Assembly: GCF_002001205.1 (NCBI RefSeq) | Contig: NZ_MUNZ01000071.1 | Span: 1 to 64,000 of the forward strand | DNA from: Hydrogenophaga sp. A37 | GTDB lineage: Bacteria > Pseudomonadota > Gammaproteobacteria > Burkholderiales > Burkholderiaceae_C | Length of the DNA stretch: 64,000 nucleotides | Direction: 5' to 3' | In this document: positions 17,423-29,025 of the stretch, piece by piece | How the letters are laid out: each line of letters begins with the position of its first letter | Numbering within the stretch: the stretch's first letter is position 1 | Position numbers and translations under genes: made by a program | Notes under the pieces: generated by a model | The model's database searches: none | What the model saw: only the letters and a program-made list of their open reading frames with translations | Told to the model about the DNA's origin: nothing

Positions 17423-17794
17423 TCATGCGCGTGTGTCCAGGCGCCACAGCAACAGCAGCGCAGCGGCGATGGGGATGTTCTTGCTGAGCGGCCCCAGCGG
17501 GTGCAGCCACCAGCCGGGATCGATGGCCGTGGCCAGCAGCGTCATGAGCCCCATGACGATCAGCGCCGCACCGTAGGCGGGGCGACCGGGGCGCCACCAC
17601 AGCCACAGGCCCAGCAGCGCATCGGTGGCGGCACCGGCGGCGATCAGGGCCGGCTTGAGCCCCGGCCAGGTGTCGGGCAGCGAGGCCAACAGCGCCAGGC
17701 TCTGGCCGTGCCATTCCCACAGCGAAACGAAGGCCGTCCACAGCCAGACAAAGACCAGGCTGAAGCGCAGCCAGCGAAGTTCGGTGTGTGCCAT
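17423..17794 (-). CDS. DoxX-like membrane protein
   Basis: Protein of 123 residues with four membrane segments (FSLVFVWLWTAFVSLW, KPALIAAGAATDALLGLWLW, YGAALIVMGLMTLLATAI, IPIAAALLLLWRL), matching the DoxX-like group. Biochemical role unknown. It starts five bases after the stop of the saccharopine-dehydrogenase-like gene, so the two are an operon and may work on the same substrate. The open frame continues upstream but only as a shadow of that gene. Confidence 0.75.
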   Translation of the reverse strand: MAHTELRWLRFSLVFVWLWTAFVSLWEWHGQSLALLASLPDTWPGLKPALIAAGAATDALLGLWLWWRPGRPAYGAALIVMGLMTLLATAIDPGWWLHPLGPLSKNIPIAAALLLLWRLDTRA

Positions 17795-17799
17795 GGGCG

Positions 17800-18924
17800 T
17801 CAATCGGTGTCGGTGACCATGCCCCAGCGCGCGAATTCCGGGGTGAAGTCGTCCAGCGCCAGCAAACCCGTGGCCGTGTGGGCGCCGGGTGCCGGGCCGT
17901 CGCCACACGCGAGGCGCCGCGCCAGCAGGATGGCCGCCATGCAGGGGATTTGTGGGCCGTGATCGTGGTCGGCGGCGATGTCCCAGCGCGTGTCGGCGTG
18001 CTGTCCTTGCGCATCCAGCCCGGCCACCTGCACGTACATGCCGCCCAGCGCGCTGCCCCATCGGTCGAACAGCGGCGCCCCGCGCAGCAGCCAGGGCGCC
18101 AGGGCCTGCGGGCGCGGCAGCAGGCCCCAGTGGCGCAGCGCCGCCAGCCAGGCGAAAGCGGTTTGAGACAGCGGCACTTCCAGCGCGGCCCGGAACACCA
18201 CCGCTTCTTTCACCTGGTAGTGCACGGGAAACAGTTCCAGGTCGGGGATGTCGCACAGCGCGGCCCGGCGCGGCTGCATGCGCGGGAACCGAACCGGCAC
18301 CGGGTCGGCCCAGCCCAGGGCCTGTTGCCAGCGCCCTTCGCGCCAGATGTCCACCGGCGTGCCGCAGTAGCTGAGCACGGACGCCAGCGTGGCGACACCG
18401 CGCGGGGCGGTCTGGGCCGGGGCGATGCAGACGTAGATGCTGTGGATGGCCTGCCAGCCCTGCGTCAGGTGGTCCACCACCGCAGAGGAGAGCGCCGGCA
18501 CGGTGCTCGCGCCGCTGACGGCACAGCGATGCGCCGCGGCGAAGCGCGCTTGCATGGCCGCAGGGAAGTCGCACACGAAGCGGCGGCCGTCGGCCAGGTC
18601 GATGTAGTGCGCACTGGCGTCGGCGCAGGCCTCGGCCACCGTGTAGCCCTGCGCCTGAAAGGGGCCGGCGGTGTGGATCACCAGACCGACTTTTGCAGCC
18701 TTCAGCCGCGCGGCGAGGTTCGCATCGGTGGCGTCGATCACCATGGCTTGGGCGGCCGATCCGGTTTGTTGGGCCAGCGCTTTCGAACGGGCCTCGTTCC
18801 GTCCGCCGATCAGCAGCTGGATGCCCGGGTCGTTGGCGAGCGCCTGGACGATGCGGGTGCCGAAGTTGCCGTAGCCGCCCAGTACGAGCACGTTGAGGGG
18901 TGGGTGGGTGAGCGTCTGTGGCAT
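17800..18924 (-). CDS. saccharopine dehydrogenase family NAD(P)-binding protein
   Basis: Protein of 374 residues with an N-terminal Rossmann motif GGYGNFGTRIV (residues 16-26) and the following blocks VIDATDANLAARLKAAKVGLVIHTAGPFQ, characteristic of saccharopine-dehydrogenase-like (trans-acting enoyl reductase-like) proteins. The C-terminal domain differs from true saccharopine dehydrogenase, so lysine metabolism should not be inferred. It is the first gene of the minus-strand trio and probably acts at the membrane with the DoxX-like partner. Confidence 0.8.
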   Translation of the reverse strand: MPQTLTHPPLNVLVLGGYGNFGTRIVQALANDPGIQLLIGGRNEARSKALAQQTGSAAQAMVIDATDANLAARLKAAKVGLVIHTAGPFQAQGYTVAEACADASAHYIDLADGRRFVCDFPAAMQARFAAAHRCAVSGASTVPALSSAVVDHLTQGWQAIHSIYVCIAPAQTAPRGVATLASVLSYCGTPVDIWREGRWQQALGWADPVPVRFPRMQPRRAALCDIPDLELFPVHYQVKEAVVFRAALEVPLSQTAFAWLAALRHWGLLPRPQALAPWLLRGAPLFDRWGSALGGMYVQVAGLDAQGQHADTRWDIAADHDHGPQIPCMAAILLARRLACGDGPAPGAHTATGLLALDDFTPEFARWGMVTDTD

Positions 18925-18933
18925 GGGGTGATC

Positions 18934-20037
18934 TCAGCGGCGCCGTTCCAGCAGCATGGCGTCGCCATAACTGAAGAACCGGTAACCCTGCGCCACCGCG
19001 TGGCGGTACAGCGCCATCACATGTTCGTACCCGGCGAAGGCGCTGACCAGCATCATCAGCGTGCTCTTGGGCAGGTGGAAGTTGGTGACCAGCACGTCCA
19101 CCACCTGGAAGCCAAAACCCGGTGTGATGAAGATGTTGGTGTCGCCGCTGGTTTCGCCGGACCGCGCCCAGCTCTCCAGCGTGCGCACGCTGGTCGTGCC
19201 CACCGCGACCACACGGCCACCGCGTGCACGGCAGTCGGCAATGGCTTGCACGGTCTGGGGCGGGATCGCGTAGCGCTCGTGGTGCATCACGTGCTCTTCA
19301 ATGCGCTCTGTCTTCATGGGTGCGAAGGTGCCGGCGCCCACGTGCAGCGTGACGTTGGCGCGCTGCACACCGTGCGCTTCCAGCGCCGCCAGGACACCCT
19401 CGTCGAAATGCAGCGCGGCGGTGGGGGCGGCCACCGCCCCCGGCACGCGCGCAAACACGGTCTGGTAACGGCGCTCGTCGTCGGCATCGTCCGCGTGCGT
19501 GATGTAGGGCGGCAGCGGCACGTGGCCGTGGCGCGCCATCAGTTCGTAAGGCGTTTCGCCGGCTGGGCCCTGCAGGCGCAGGCGGAACAGTTGCCCTTGT
19601 TCATCGGGCCAGCGACCGATGAAGACGGCATCGAAACCGCCGCCATTCAGTCCACCGGCGAGGTGCAGCAAACCACCGGGTTGTGGCTTCTTGCTCACGC
19701 GGATGTGCGCCACCACTTCCTGCCCCGAGCCGTCCAGTGCCTCGTGCGGCAGCAGCACGCGCTCGATCAGGATCTCGAATTTGCCGCCGCTGGCCTTCTC
19801 GCCGAACAGCCGGGCCTTGACCACTTGCGTGTCGTTGAACACCAGCAGGTCGCCGCGCTTCAGAAGGCTGGGCAGCTCGCGGAAGATGCGGTCGACAGGC
19901 GGGGCGCCCGTGCCGTCGAGCAGGCGTGAGGCGCTGCGTTCGGCGGCCGGGTGCTGGGCAATCAGGGCGTCCGGAAGGATGAAATCGAAGTCGGCGACGG
20001 TGAAGGCGCGGGTCGGCGGGGTGGTGGATGTGGACAT
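18934..20037 (-). CDS. queA: S-adenosylmethionine:tRNA ribosyltransferase-isomerase
   Basis: Transfers and rearranges the ribosyl part of SAM onto preQ1-34 tRNA to give epoxyqueuosine. The 367-residue protein contains the expected blocks [23 protein letters not shown] (start of domain), [55 protein letters not shown] and [19 protein letters not shown]. Start at 20037 gives a normal length; the longer frame runs into recG's promoter. Divergent from recG with a 79-bp spacer. Confidence 0.96.
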   Translation of the reverse strand: MSTSTTPPTRAFTVADFDFILPDALIAQHPAAERSASRLLDGTGAPPVDRIFRELPSLLKRGDLLVFNDTQVVKARLFGEKASGGKFEILIERVLLPHEALDGSGQEVVAHIRVSKKPQPGGLLHLAGGLNGGGFDAVFIGRWPDEQGQLFRLRLQGPAGETPYELMARHGHVPLPPYITHADDADDERRYQTVFARVPGAVAAPTAALHFDEGVLAALEAHGVQRANVTLHVGAGTFAPMKTERIEEHVMHHERYAIPPQTVQAIADCRARGGRVVAVGTTSVRTLESWARSGETSGDTNIFITPGFGFQVVDVLVTNFHLPKSTLMMLVSAFAGYEHVMALYRHAVAQGYRFFSYGDAMLLERRR

Positions 20038-20116
20038 GCTGCTTGAGGGCCGGACAAGGCCCGTTCCAAGTGAAAGAGACAAAAGAGGTGGATAAAAAGA
20101 CAGGCAGAATTGTCCC

Positions 20117-22216
20117 ATGCCCGACGCCAAGCCAGCCCCAGCCAAGGCGCTCTCTGCCCCACAGAAAGCCCTGCACAAACTGGGGCTCACGCGCGACATC
20201 GATCTGGCGCTGCACCTGCCGCTGCGCTATGAAGACGAAACCCGCGTGGTGCGCCTGAGCGACGCGCGCGAGGGCCAGACGGTGCAGGTCGAAGGCACGG
20301 TGACGCACCAGGAGATCACCATGCGCCCGCGCCGCCAACTGCTGGTGACGCTGGAAGACGGCTCGGACACCTGCACCCTGCGCTTCTTCAGCTTCTACCC
20401 CTCGCATCAGAAAGCACTGGCCGTGGGCGCGCAGGTGCGGGTGCGCGGCGAAATCCGCGGCGGCTTCATGGGCCGCACCATGATGCACCCGGCCTTTCAC
20501 GCGGCCGGCGGCGAGCTGCCCGACGCGCTCACCCCGGTCTACCCGACCAGCGCCCAACTGCCCCAGGCCTACCTGCGCAAGGTGGTGGCCAGCGGGCTGG
20601 GGCGGGCCGATCTGTCAGAGACCATCCCGCCCGAACTGCTGGGCAGCCTGCAGCGGGCGGTGCACGGCACCTGGACCCTGCGCGACGCGCTGCGCTACCT
20701 GCACCACCCGGGGCCGGACGTGTCGCTCGACGCGCTCGAAGACCGCAGCCACCCGGCCTGGCAGCGCCTGAAGGCCGAAGAGCTGCTGGCGCAGCAACTC
20801 TCGCAACTGACGGCCAAACGCGAACGCGATGCCCTGCGCGCGCCAGAGCTGCGCACGGCGCCCGGTGGTCTGCACGAACAGTTGCTGGCCGTGTTGCCAT
20901 TTGCCTTGACCGGTGCGCAGCGCCGCGTGATTGAGGAGATCGCTCGCGACCTGGCGCGCCCTGTGCCCATGCACCGCCTGCTGCAGGGCGACGTGGGTTC
21001 GGGCAAAACGGTGGTGGCCGCGCTGGCCGCCGCCATCGCCATCGACTCGGGCTGGCAGTGCGCGCTGATGGCGCCCACCGAAATCCTGGCCGAACAACAT
21101 TTCGCCAAACTCATCGGCTGGCTGGAGCCGCTGCTCGCGCCGCTGGGCAAACGCGTGGCCTGGCTCACCGGCAGCCAGAAGAAAAAGCAGCGCACCGAGA
21201 TGCTGGGGCTGATCGCCAGCGGCGAGGCCGCGCTGGTGGTCGGCACACACGCGGTGATCCAGGACCAGGTGGTGTTCCAGAACCTGGCGCTGGCGATTAT
21301 TGACGAGCAGCACCGGTTTGGCGTGGCGCAACGGCTGGCGCTTCGTTCAAAGATGACCGAGGGCGAGGACGGGCAGGCGCGCGAGCCGCACCTTCTGATG
21401 ATGTCGGCCACGCCGATCCCGCGCACGCTGGCCATGAGCTACTACGCCGACCTCGACGTCTCCACCATCGACGAGCTGCCACCCGGTCGCACGCCCATCG
21501 TGACCAAGGTCGTGTCCGACCAGCGCCGCCACGAGGTGATTCAGCGCATCCGCGCCCAGGTGGCCGAGGGACGGCAGGTCTACTGGGTCTGTCCGCTGAT
21601 TGAAGAGAGCGAGGCGCTGGACTTGTCCAACGCCACCGAGACGCATGCTGAACTCTCTCAGTCCCTTCCAGGCGTTCTGGTCGGCCTGCTGCACTCGCGC
21701 ATGCCGGTCGCGGAAAAGAAAGCGGTGATGTCGCTCTTCACCAGCGGTCACATGAGCGTGCTCGTGTCCACCACCGTGATCGAAGTCGGCGTGGACGTGC
21801 CGAACGCTTCCTTGATGGTGATTGAACACGCCGAGCGCTTCGGCCTCAGCCAGTTGCACCAGTTGCGCGGGCGCGTGGGGCGCGGCGCGGCGGCCTCGGC
21901 CTGCGTGCTGCTCTACACCCCGCCCGACGGCGGGCGCCTGGGCGAAACCGCGCGCGAACGGCTCAAGGCCATGGCCGAAACCAGCGACGGTTTCGAGATC
22001 GCTCGCCGCGACCTGGAGATCCGTGGCCCGGGCGAGTTTCTCGGTGCCCGTCAGTCGGGCGCCGCGCTGCTGCGCTTCGCCGACCTCGCCACCGACGGCC
22101 ACCTGCTCGACTGGGCACGCCAGGCTGCTGCACAGATGCTGGCCCAGCACCCGGCCGCCGCCGAAAAGCACATCGCCCGCTGGTTGGGCGGGCGAAGCGA
22201 GTTTCTGAAGGCCTGA
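20117..22216 (+). CDS. recG: ATP-dependent DNA helicase RecG
   Basis: Superfamily 2 translocase that reverses stalled replication forks. The 699-residue protein has the N-terminal wedge/OB domain ([20 protein letters not shown]), Walker [11 protein letters not shown] near residue 292, motif II as DEQHRFG near 396, TATPIPRTL-type motif III as [18 protein letters not shown], and motif [11 protein letters not shown]. Length and order match the family. oxyR and ubiA follow on the same strand after a small convergent lipoprotein gene, an arrangement familiar from Comamonadaceae. Confidence 0.97.
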   Translation: MPDAKPAPAKALSAPQKALHKLGLTRDIDLALHLPLRYEDETRVVRLSDAREGQTVQVEGTVTHQEITMRPRRQLLVTLEDGSDTCTLRFFSFYPSHQKALAVGAQVRVRGEIRGGFMGRTMMHPAFHAAGGELPDALTPVYPTSAQLPQAYLRKVVASGLGRADLSETIPPELLGSLQRAVHGTWTLRDALRYLHHPGPDVSLDALEDRSHPAWQRLKAEELLAQQLSQLTAKRERDALRAPELRTAPGGLHEQLLAVLPFALTGAQRRVIEEIARDLARPVPMHRLLQGDVGSGKTVVAALAAAIAIDSGWQCALMAPTEILAEQHFAKLIGWLEPLLAPLGKRVAWLTGSQKKKQRTEMLGLIASGEAALVVGTHAVIQDQVVFQNLALAIIDEQHRFGVAQRLALRSKMTEGEDGQAREPHLLMMSATPIPRTLAMSYYADLDVSTIDELPPGRTPIVTKVVSDQRRHEVIQRIRAQVAEGRQVYWVCPLIEESEALDLSNATETHAELSQSLPGVLVGLLHSRMPVAEKKAVMSLFTSGHMSVLVSTTVIEVGVDVPNASLMVIEHAERFGLSQLHQLRGRVGRGAAASACVLLYTPPDGGRLGETARERLKAMAETSDGFEIARRDLEIRGPGEFLGARQSGAALLRFADLATDGHLLDWARQAAAQMLAQHPAAAEKHIARWLGGRSEFLKA

Positions 22217-22221
22217 GATGA

Positions 22222-22692
22222 TCAACGTCTGACGGTGGCGCGGCTCATGTCAAGCGTGGTCGGGAATCCTTCGGCGTCCACGGGAGAGCCTTCTGGTGAT
22301 TCGAACCAGCGGTCGCCCTCGACGTAGTGGATGTCCTTTTCAGCGTTGTTGCCGAGCGTCGCCGTGACCTTGTCGACTGTCTTGCCGCTGGCAGAGCCCG
22401 TGCCATGAATGGTCAAGGAGGCGGGAAGTGTCTCAGTGGCGGACGGTGTGCCCCCGCAACTTGCATTGGCGAAAGCACGCCAAGTCAGCGTTCCAGATAC
22501 GAGGTTGTCATTGGACTTGTTCAAGGTGACTTCGCCGGCGACTGACGACGATCCGTCAACCTCGCACGGAATGTCCCAGACGCCCACGTACTTGCCGGCC
22601 GGCGAGCTGTCTACCGGGTCATCACCGCCAGGGCCGCAGGCGCTCAGCAGCAGGGGTGTGGCGAGGGCGAGCGCCCAGAAGTGCTTTTTCAT
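22222..22692 (-). CDS. small lipoprotein of unknown function
   Basis: Protein of 156 residues with a lipoprotein signal peptide (MKKHFWALALATPLLLSAC, lipobox LSAC). The mature chain is mostly beta-strand, with paired Cys residues (IPCEVDG and NASCGG) that could form a disulphide. GGAGG lies eight bases before the ATG at 22692, which decides against the ATG two codons upstream. Converges with recG with a five-base gap. Confidence 0.75.
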   Translation of the reverse strand: MKKHFWALALATPLLLSACGPGGDDPVDSSPAGKYVGVWDIPCEVDGSSSVAGEVTLNKSNDNLVSGTLTWRAFANASCGGTPSATETLPASLTIHGTGSASGKTVDKVTATLGNNAEKDIHYVEGDRWFESPEGSPVDAEGFPTTLDMSRATVRR

Positions 22693-22856
22693 GTTCATGT
22701 CCTCCATGAGGGGTTGGTGTTGTAGAGCCGTTCCAGCAGCCCCGTTGCGGGCAATGTGCGGCACGGCAATATAACAATTTGTCACCAAACGCCTCTTGAT
22801 CGAGCACAAGTTTGCTCATGGGGGAGCGGGTTCGGAGTCAGCGCAAAATACCGGCC

Positions 22857-23816
22857 ATGACCCTGACCGAACTCAAATACATCGTGGCCGTGGCGCGCGA
22901 AAAGCACTTCGGCAAGGCCGCCGAGGCCTGTTTCGTGTCGCAGCCCACGCTGTCCGTCGCGATCAAGAAGCTCGAAGAAGAGCTCGAACTCAAGATCTTC
23001 GAGCGCAACGCCAGCGAGATCGCGGTCACGCCGCTGGGTGAAGAGATCGTGCGCCAGGCCCAGACCGTGCTGGAGCAGGCCGCGGCGATCAAGGAGATCG
23101 CCAAGCGCGGCAAAGACCCGCTGGCCGGCCCGCTGCGCCTGGGCGTGATCTACACCATCGGCCCGTACCTGCTGCCCAACCTGGTGCGCCAGGTGATCGA
23201 GCGCACGCCGCAGATGCCGCTGATGCTGCAGGAGAATTTCACCGTCAAGCTGCTGGAGCAGCTGCGCCTGGGCGAGATCGATTGCGCCATCCTGGCCGAG
23301 CCGTTTCCGGACACCAACCTCGCCATCGCCCCGCTCTATGACGAGCCGTTTCTGGCCGCGGTGCCGGTGGGTCATCCGCTGGCCCAGCAGAAAAACATCA
23401 CCAGCGAAGAACTCAAGCGCGAGACCATGCTGCTGCTCGGCACGGGGCACTGCTTCCGCGATCACGTGCTGGAGGTCTGCCCCGAGTTCGCACGGTTCTC
23501 GAACGACGCCGAGGGCATCCGCAAGAGCTTCGAAGGCTCGTCGCTGGAGACCATCAAACACATGGTGGCCGCCGGCATGGGCGTGACACTGGTGCCGCGC
23601 CTGTCGGTGCCCGGCTCGGCGCTCGATGGTTCGCCCGCGAACGCGCACGATTTCGGCGATTCGTCTTTTGTGCGCTACCTGCCGTTTGAGGGCGAGCCAC
23701 CCACGCGCCGCGTGGTGCTGGCCTGGCGGCGCAGCTTCACGCGCTACGAAGCCATAGCCGAATTGCGCAACGCCATCTATGGGTGTGAGTTGCCCGGGGT
23801 GATGCGCTTGTCTTGA
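22857..23816 (+). CDS. oxyR: hydrogen peroxide-inducible LysR-type regulator
   Basis: Protein of 319 residues. N-terminal HTH (TELKYIVAVAREKHFGKAAEACFVSQPTL...) and a redox-sensing domain with Cys199 and Cys208 in GHCFRDHVLEVC. These are exactly the positions of the disulphide pair of E. coli OxyR, so peroxide sensing by disulphide formation is strongly indicated. The residue after the first Cys block also matches the family. No catalase or peroxiredoxin gene is adjacent. Start at 22857 gives the normal MTLTELKYIV beginning. Confidence 0.95.
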   Translation: MTLTELKYIVAVAREKHFGKAAEACFVSQPTLSVAIKKLEEELELKIFERNASEIAVTPLGEEIVRQAQTVLEQAAAIKEIAKRGKDPLAGPLRLGVIYTIGPYLLPNLVRQVIERTPQMPLMLQENFTVKLLEQLRLGEIDCAILAEPFPDTNLAIAPLYDEPFLAAVPVGHPLAQQKNITSEELKRETMLLLGTGHCFRDHVLEVCPEFARFSNDAEGIRKSFEGSSLETIKHMVAAGMGVTLVPRLSVPGSALDGSPANAHDFGDSSFVRYLPFEGEPPTRRVVLAWRRSFTRYEAIAELRNAIYGCELPGVMRLS

Positions 23817-23897
23817 TTTGAGTTCCCCCCTGCGCCGCTTTGCGTCTTCCCGGTGTGTGCGGGTCCATCGTGCGCTCACGCCTCTGGAATGCTGACC

Positions 23898-24821
23898 ATG
23901 TTTGATCGTCTGAATCTCTACCTCGACCTGATCCGCTGGAACCGCCCGGCGGGCTGGCTGCTGCTCTTGTGGCCCTCACTGTCGGCGCTGTGGGTGGCGG
24001 CGGGTGGTTTCCCCGGCGTGCATCTGCTGGCCGTGTTTGTGCTCGGCACCATCCTCATGCGCAGCGCCGGCTGCTGTGTCAACGACGTGGCCGACCGCGA
24101 GTTCGACAAACACGTCAAGCGCACCGCGCAGCGGCCCGTGACCAGCGGGCGCGTGGGTGTGAAGGAAGCGCTGGGCGTGGGCGCGGTGCTCGCGTTCGCG
24201 GCCTTCTTGCTGGTGCTCACCACCAACGTCGCGACCATGGTGTGGTCGTTCCTGGGGCTGATGTTGGCGCTGGTCTACCCCTACGCCAAGCGCCATGTGT
24301 CCATGCCGCAGGCGGTGCTGGGCGTGGCCTTCAGCTTCGGCATTCCGATGGCGTTTGCGGCGGTGAACGGGGGCCCGGCGCTGGAGCTGTTCGGCGGCAC
24401 AGCGCCGTGGACTTCACAGGGGTTCTGGGCCGGCGTCTGGCACAGCGTGCCGCCGCTGGCCTGGGTGTTGATGGTGGGCAACCTGTTCTGGGTGCTGGCC
24501 TACGACACCGAGTACGCCATGGTCGACCGCGACGACGATCTGCGCATCGGCATGAAGACCTCGGCCATCACGCTGGGCGACGCCGACGTGCCGGCCGTGA
24601 CGGCGTTCTACCTGGTGTTTCTGGGCATCTGGACCGCCGCGCTGTGGGCGGTCGTGAACCCCCTGGTCTGGGGCGGGATGCTGCTGGTGGCGCTGGGCCA
24701 GGTGGTCTGGCACTGGCGCCTGATCAAAGACCGCACGCGCGACGGTTGCTTCAAGGCCTTCCGCCAGAACCACTGGCTGGGCTTCACGGTGTTTGTCGGC
24801 GTGGTGCTCGGGCTGGTTTGA
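23898..24821 (+). CDS. ubiA: 4-hydroxybenzoate polyprenyltransferase
   Basis: Membrane enzyme that attaches the polyprenyl tail to 4-hydroxybenzoate in ubiquinone synthesis. The 307-residue protein has eight to nine membrane segments and both Asp-rich diphosphate/Mg sites: NDVADREFD and the [19 protein letters not shown] block. An ATG three codons upstream (23889) is an equally possible start. It follows oxyR after 81 bases on the same strand. Confidence 0.95.
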   Translation: MFDRLNLYLDLIRWNRPAGWLLLLWPSLSALWVAAGGFPGVHLLAVFVLGTILMRSAGCCVNDVADREFDKHVKRTAQRPVTSGRVGVKEALGVGAVLAFAAFLLVLTTNVATMVWSFLGLMLALVYPYAKRHVSMPQAVLGVAFSFGIPMAFAAVNGGPALELFGGTAPWTSQGFWAGVWHSVPPLAWVLMVGNLFWVLAYDTEYAMVDRDDDLRIGMKTSAITLGDADVPAVTAFYLVFLGIWTAALWAVVNPLVWGGMLLVALGQVVWHWRLIKDRTRDGCFKAFRQNHWLGFTVFVGVVLGLV

Positions 24822-24856
24822 CGTGCGATGCGTTTCTGTCGTGGCGTTACTTCGGC

Positions 24857-24955
24857 CCACGCAAGCGCCGCGCCCTGCTCCGCGGCTGTCCCCCGGCGGC
24901 TGGAGCCGCCTCCTCCTTTATGCCGCTGCGCAGGGCACGCCGCTTGCGTGGGGCG
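24857..24955. repeat. structured repeat, copy 1 (inverted relative to copy 2)
   Basis: Ends CACGCAAGCG...CCCTGC and GCAGGGC...CGCTTGCGTG pair to give a stem of about 20 bp around a conserved 62-base core (24870-24931). The core contains its own GGCGGCTGGAGCCGCC hairpin. The core recurs with three or four changes in inverse orientation at 25770-25831. The arms differ in sequence between the copies but remain self-complementary. Confidence 0.75.
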
Positions 24956-25144
24956 CTGCTGCTGGCGGGCCCGCGGCCAGGCGGTATTGGCGCTGTACGG
25001 TGACGTCTATCGGCCAGGAGCGGAAGTCATAAATAGCCTAAAAGTATCGAAGCAGTAGAGTTTTCAATCCGAGTTCAACCATCGGTCCTATTTAGGCATT
25101 GACTGAGCCTGGTGGGCCGGCAAAAAATTGGCCACTTTGGGGAA
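24956..25144. other. gene-free spacer with a sharp fall in GC content
   Basis: Together with the repeat this makes a 323-base stretch after ubiA without a gene. From about 25020 the sequence becomes AT-rich (for example AAATAGCCTAAAAGTATCG), in contrast to everything upstream. No promoter or RNA gene could be assigned. The change of composition continues through the next gene. Confidence 0.5.
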
Positions 25145-25594
25145 TTAATTTTTCTTAAATTCCTTGACGCGGTAGGCGAGGTATTTGGCCTGTGTACGAT
25201 TCTCATCTCCATTGCATTCGGAAAATGTTTTTGCCCATAGGCCGCGGTCAATATTGCCCGATTCAATTTCGTCGAGAACTTGGGCGTATAGAGTTCGTTC
25301 ATCAATTCTTTCTGGTGTAGATGATGTCTCACTCCTGTGATCTTGTTCAATCACCTGCGGGTGGTTCCAACGGTTTCGGAGGTAAATGCTATTGATGATC
25401 CAAAGCAGCGGATTTAGAGTGAGTACGGTTGCAATAATAAATGCCCAGCGGTTCTTTGTAAGCAGCGTGAGCGACAGCACTATGTGAAATAAAACGTAGA
25501 GCCAGATCCAGCCTTCCATCTGGCGATGAAAATAAACGGGGACGAAAAAGCCCCCAATAAATTGAAGTCCTCCCCAAATGTTCCACCATGTCAT
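25145..25594 (-). CDS. low-GC membrane protein with a conserved short C-terminal motif, unknown function
   Basis: Protein of 149 residues with three hydrophobic segments in its first 70 residues (FIGGFFVPVYFH, WIWLYVLFHIVLSLTLL, WAFIIATVLTLNPLLWIINS). A soluble tail ends LWAKTFSECNGDENRTQAKYL, a W-x3-F/A-x5-GDE...A-x-Y-x3-R pattern that I have seen at the C-termini of assorted bacterial membrane and zinc-ribbon proteins. Base composition and codon use are much poorer in GC than all neighbours, so recent transfer is likely. It stands alone between two inverted copies of a structured repeat. Confidence 0.65.
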   Translation of the reverse strand: MTWWNIWGGLQFIGGFFVPVYFHRQMEGWIWLYVLFHIVLSLTLLTKNRWAFIIATVLTLNPLLWIINSIYLRNRWNHPQVIEQDHRSETSSTPERIDERTLYAQVLDEIESGNIDRGLWAKTFSECNGDENRTQAKYLAYRVKEFKKN

Positions 25595-25746
25595 TCCAAG
25601 CGGTGGAGATTGGGTTTCCTGTTGGTCGCAGAATTCATGATTTAGAAAGTGAATTGAAGACGTTATTTTGCCATTTTCGAGATTTGCTGAGACTAACCGC
25701 TTAGATGATCCTCTTCGGGTCGATTCCGGTCTTCGCTCGCCAATCC

Positions 25747-25845
25747 CTCTTGCGGATGCGGTGTGCTTTGCGCAGCGGCATCAAGGAGGAGGCGGCTCTA
25801 GCCGCCGGGGGACAGCCGCGGAGCAGAGCGCACCGTATCCGCGAG
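25747..25845. repeat. structured repeat, copy 2
   Basis: Inverse of copy 1. The core 25770-25831 is nearly identical to the reverse complement of 24870-24931. Its flanking arms (TTGCGGATGCGGTGTGC and GCGCACCGTATCCGCGAG) are different in sequence from those of copy 1 yet complementary to each other with G-U pairs. It ends just before the stop codon of proC. Confidence 0.75.
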
Positions 25846-25856
25846 CCGCGCAAAGA

Positions 25857-26684
25857 CTACTTGCCGAATTCGGCGCCCAGTTCGGCGGCGCGGGTCTGCG
25901 CCGCGACCAAGGCTTTTTCGAACAGCGCCTTCATGTCCGACGCTTCCATCGAAGTAATGGCCGCATAGGTGGTGCCGCCCTTGGAGGTGACGCGCTCGCG
26001 CAAGGTTTGCAGCGGGTCGGTGGAGCGCTGGGCCAGCGTGGCGGCGCCTAGAAAGGTGCCGATGGCGAGTTGCTGGGCCACCTCGGGCGCGAGGCCCATC
26101 TTCGCGCCCGCGTCGCGCATGGCTTCGAGGAAATAGAACACGTAGGCTGGGCCTGAGCCCGAGATCGCGGTCACCGCGTCCAGGTCCGCTTCCACGTTCA
26201 CCCAGACCAGTTCACCCGTGGTGCGGACCACGCGCTCGACCAGCGCCTTGTCGTCTTCGGTGACGGCGGCGCGCGCCATCAGACCGGTCATGCCCAGGCC
26301 GACCAGGGCCGGTGTGTTGGGCATGGCGCGCACGATGCGCTGTGTGCCCAGCCAGGCGGCCATGCTCTCGCTGGTGATGCCGGCGGCCACGCTCAGGTGC
26401 AGGGCCTGACCGAGGAAGGGGGCGGCGGCCAGCGCCGCGTCTTTGAAGGTCTGGGGCTTCACCGCCCAGACCACGAGCTCGGAGGGTTTCAAGCTGGCGC
26501 CAGCGGTGGGCAGCACGGTCATGCCCGGGAACTGCTGCGCCAGCTTCGTGCGCTGCTCGTCCCAGGGTTCGACCACCTGCAAGGCGGTGGTCGGGTGGCC
26601 CTGGCGGACCAGGCCGCCGATGATGGCGCTGGCCATGTTGCCGCCGCCGATGAAGGTGATGAGGGGGTGGGTGGATGGATTCAT
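25857..26684 (-). CDS. proC: pyrroline-5-carboxylate reductase
   Basis: Reduces 1-pyrroline-5-carboxylate to L-proline with NAD(P)H. The 275-residue protein begins with the Rossmann motif FIGGGNMASAIIGGL (residues 11-25) and contains AVKPQ, IVRAMPNTPALVG, the dimerisation/active-site block AISGSGPAYVFYFLEAM and the C-terminal REKVTSKGGTT-type block as RERVTSKGGTTYAAI. Start at 26684 is chosen for normal length; the longer frame reads back into glpK. glpK lies 26 bases upstream on the same strand, so proC may be read through from it. Confidence 0.96.
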   Translation of the reverse strand: MNPSTHPLITFIGGGNMASAIIGGLVRQGHPTTALQVVEPWDEQRTKLAQQFPGMTVLPTAGASLKPSELVVWAVKPQTFKDAALAAAPFLGQALHLSVAAGITSESMAAWLGTQRIVRAMPNTPALVGLGMTGLMARAAVTEDDKALVERVVRTTGELVWVNVEADLDAVTAISGSGPAYVFYFLEAMRDAGAKMGLAPEVAQQLAIGTFLGAATLAQRSTDPLQTLRERVTSKGGTTYAAITSMEASDMKALFEKALVAAQTRAAELGAEFGK

Positions 26685-26710
26685 GCGGCGATTGTCGCTG
26701 CCACCGGCGC

Positions 26711-28204
<1,494 letters not shown>

Positions 28205-28233
28205 GGGATGTCTCGTCTGTTGTGTCGAAAGGG

Positions 28234-28995
28234 TCAGGCGACGACGCATTCCACGTCGCCCTGGGCCAGCAGGGTGTCGAACGGCGGGGGCGGGGTCTCG
28301 TCGGTGAACACCACGTCCACCTCGTTCAGCCGCGCCAGCTCCACCATGGCCGGGCGGTTGAACTTGCTGCGGTCGGCCGCGAGCCAGACCTCGCGCGACT
28401 GTTCGATGATGGTTCGCGCCACTTTGACCTCGCGGTAGTCGAAGTCGCGCAGCGTGCCGTCGGCCTCGATGGCGCTGATGCCGATCAGGCCGATGTCGAC
28501 CTTGAACTGGCGCATGAAGTCCACCGTGGCCTCGCCCACGATGCCCTGGTCGGCGCCGCGCACCAGGCCGCCGGCCACGATGACCTCACAGTCCGGGTTG
28601 CTGCTCATCAAGGCGGCCACGTGCAGGTTGTTGGTGATCACGCGCAGACCCCGGTGGTGCATCAGCTCGTGGGCCACGGCCTCGATGGTCGTGCCGATGT
28701 TGAGGATCAGCGAGCAGCCGTGGGGCACGCGCTGCGCGATGGCGCGAGCGATGCGCGCCTTGGCGTCTGACTCCATCGCTTGCCGCTGGCGGTAAGCGAT
28801 GTTTTCGGTGGTCGAGCCCGGCAGGCGCACGCCGCCGTGAAAACGCGAGAGCAGCCCGGCCTCGGCCAGGCGCTGCACGTCGCGGCGCACCGTCTGCAGG
28901 GTCACGCCGAAACGCTCGGCCAAAGCTTCAATGGTCTGCGGACCGTGGGTGCGCACCACGTTCAGCAGCAATGTGTGTCGGGGGGCCAGGTTCAT
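28234..28995 (-). CDS. glpR: DeoR-family repressor of glycerol metabolism
   Basis: Protein of 253 residues with an N-terminal DeoR winged HTH ([23 protein letters not shown], about residues 25-48) and a C-terminal sugar-phosphate-sensing domain ([52 protein letters not shown]). In GlpR proteins glycerol 3-phosphate is the usual effector. Divergent from glpS across 155 bp and followed by glpK, so it is placed to control both transcription units. Confidence 0.9.
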   Translation of the reverse strand: MNLAPRHTLLLNVVRTHGPQTIEALAERFGVTLQTVRRDVQRLAEAGLLSRFHGGVRLPGSTTENIAYRQRQAMESDAKARIARAIAQRVPHGCSLILNIGTTIEAVAHELMHHRGLRVITNNLHVAALMSSNPDCEVIVAGGLVRGADQGIVGEATVDFMRQFKVDIGLIGISAIEADGTLRDFDYREVKVARTIIEQSREVWLAADRSKFNRPAMVELARLNEVDVVFTDETPPPPFDTLLAQGDVECVVA

Positions 28996-29025
28996 GAGGT
29001 GAGAGCAGTCAGAAAGCTATGACCC

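Noticed and set aside
16873-18924. Membership of the saccharopine-dehydrogenase-like gene in lysine metabolism
   Set aside because: Only the Rossmann domain is shared; the C-terminal domain and the DoxX/DUF2269 neighbours do not fit saccharopine metabolism.
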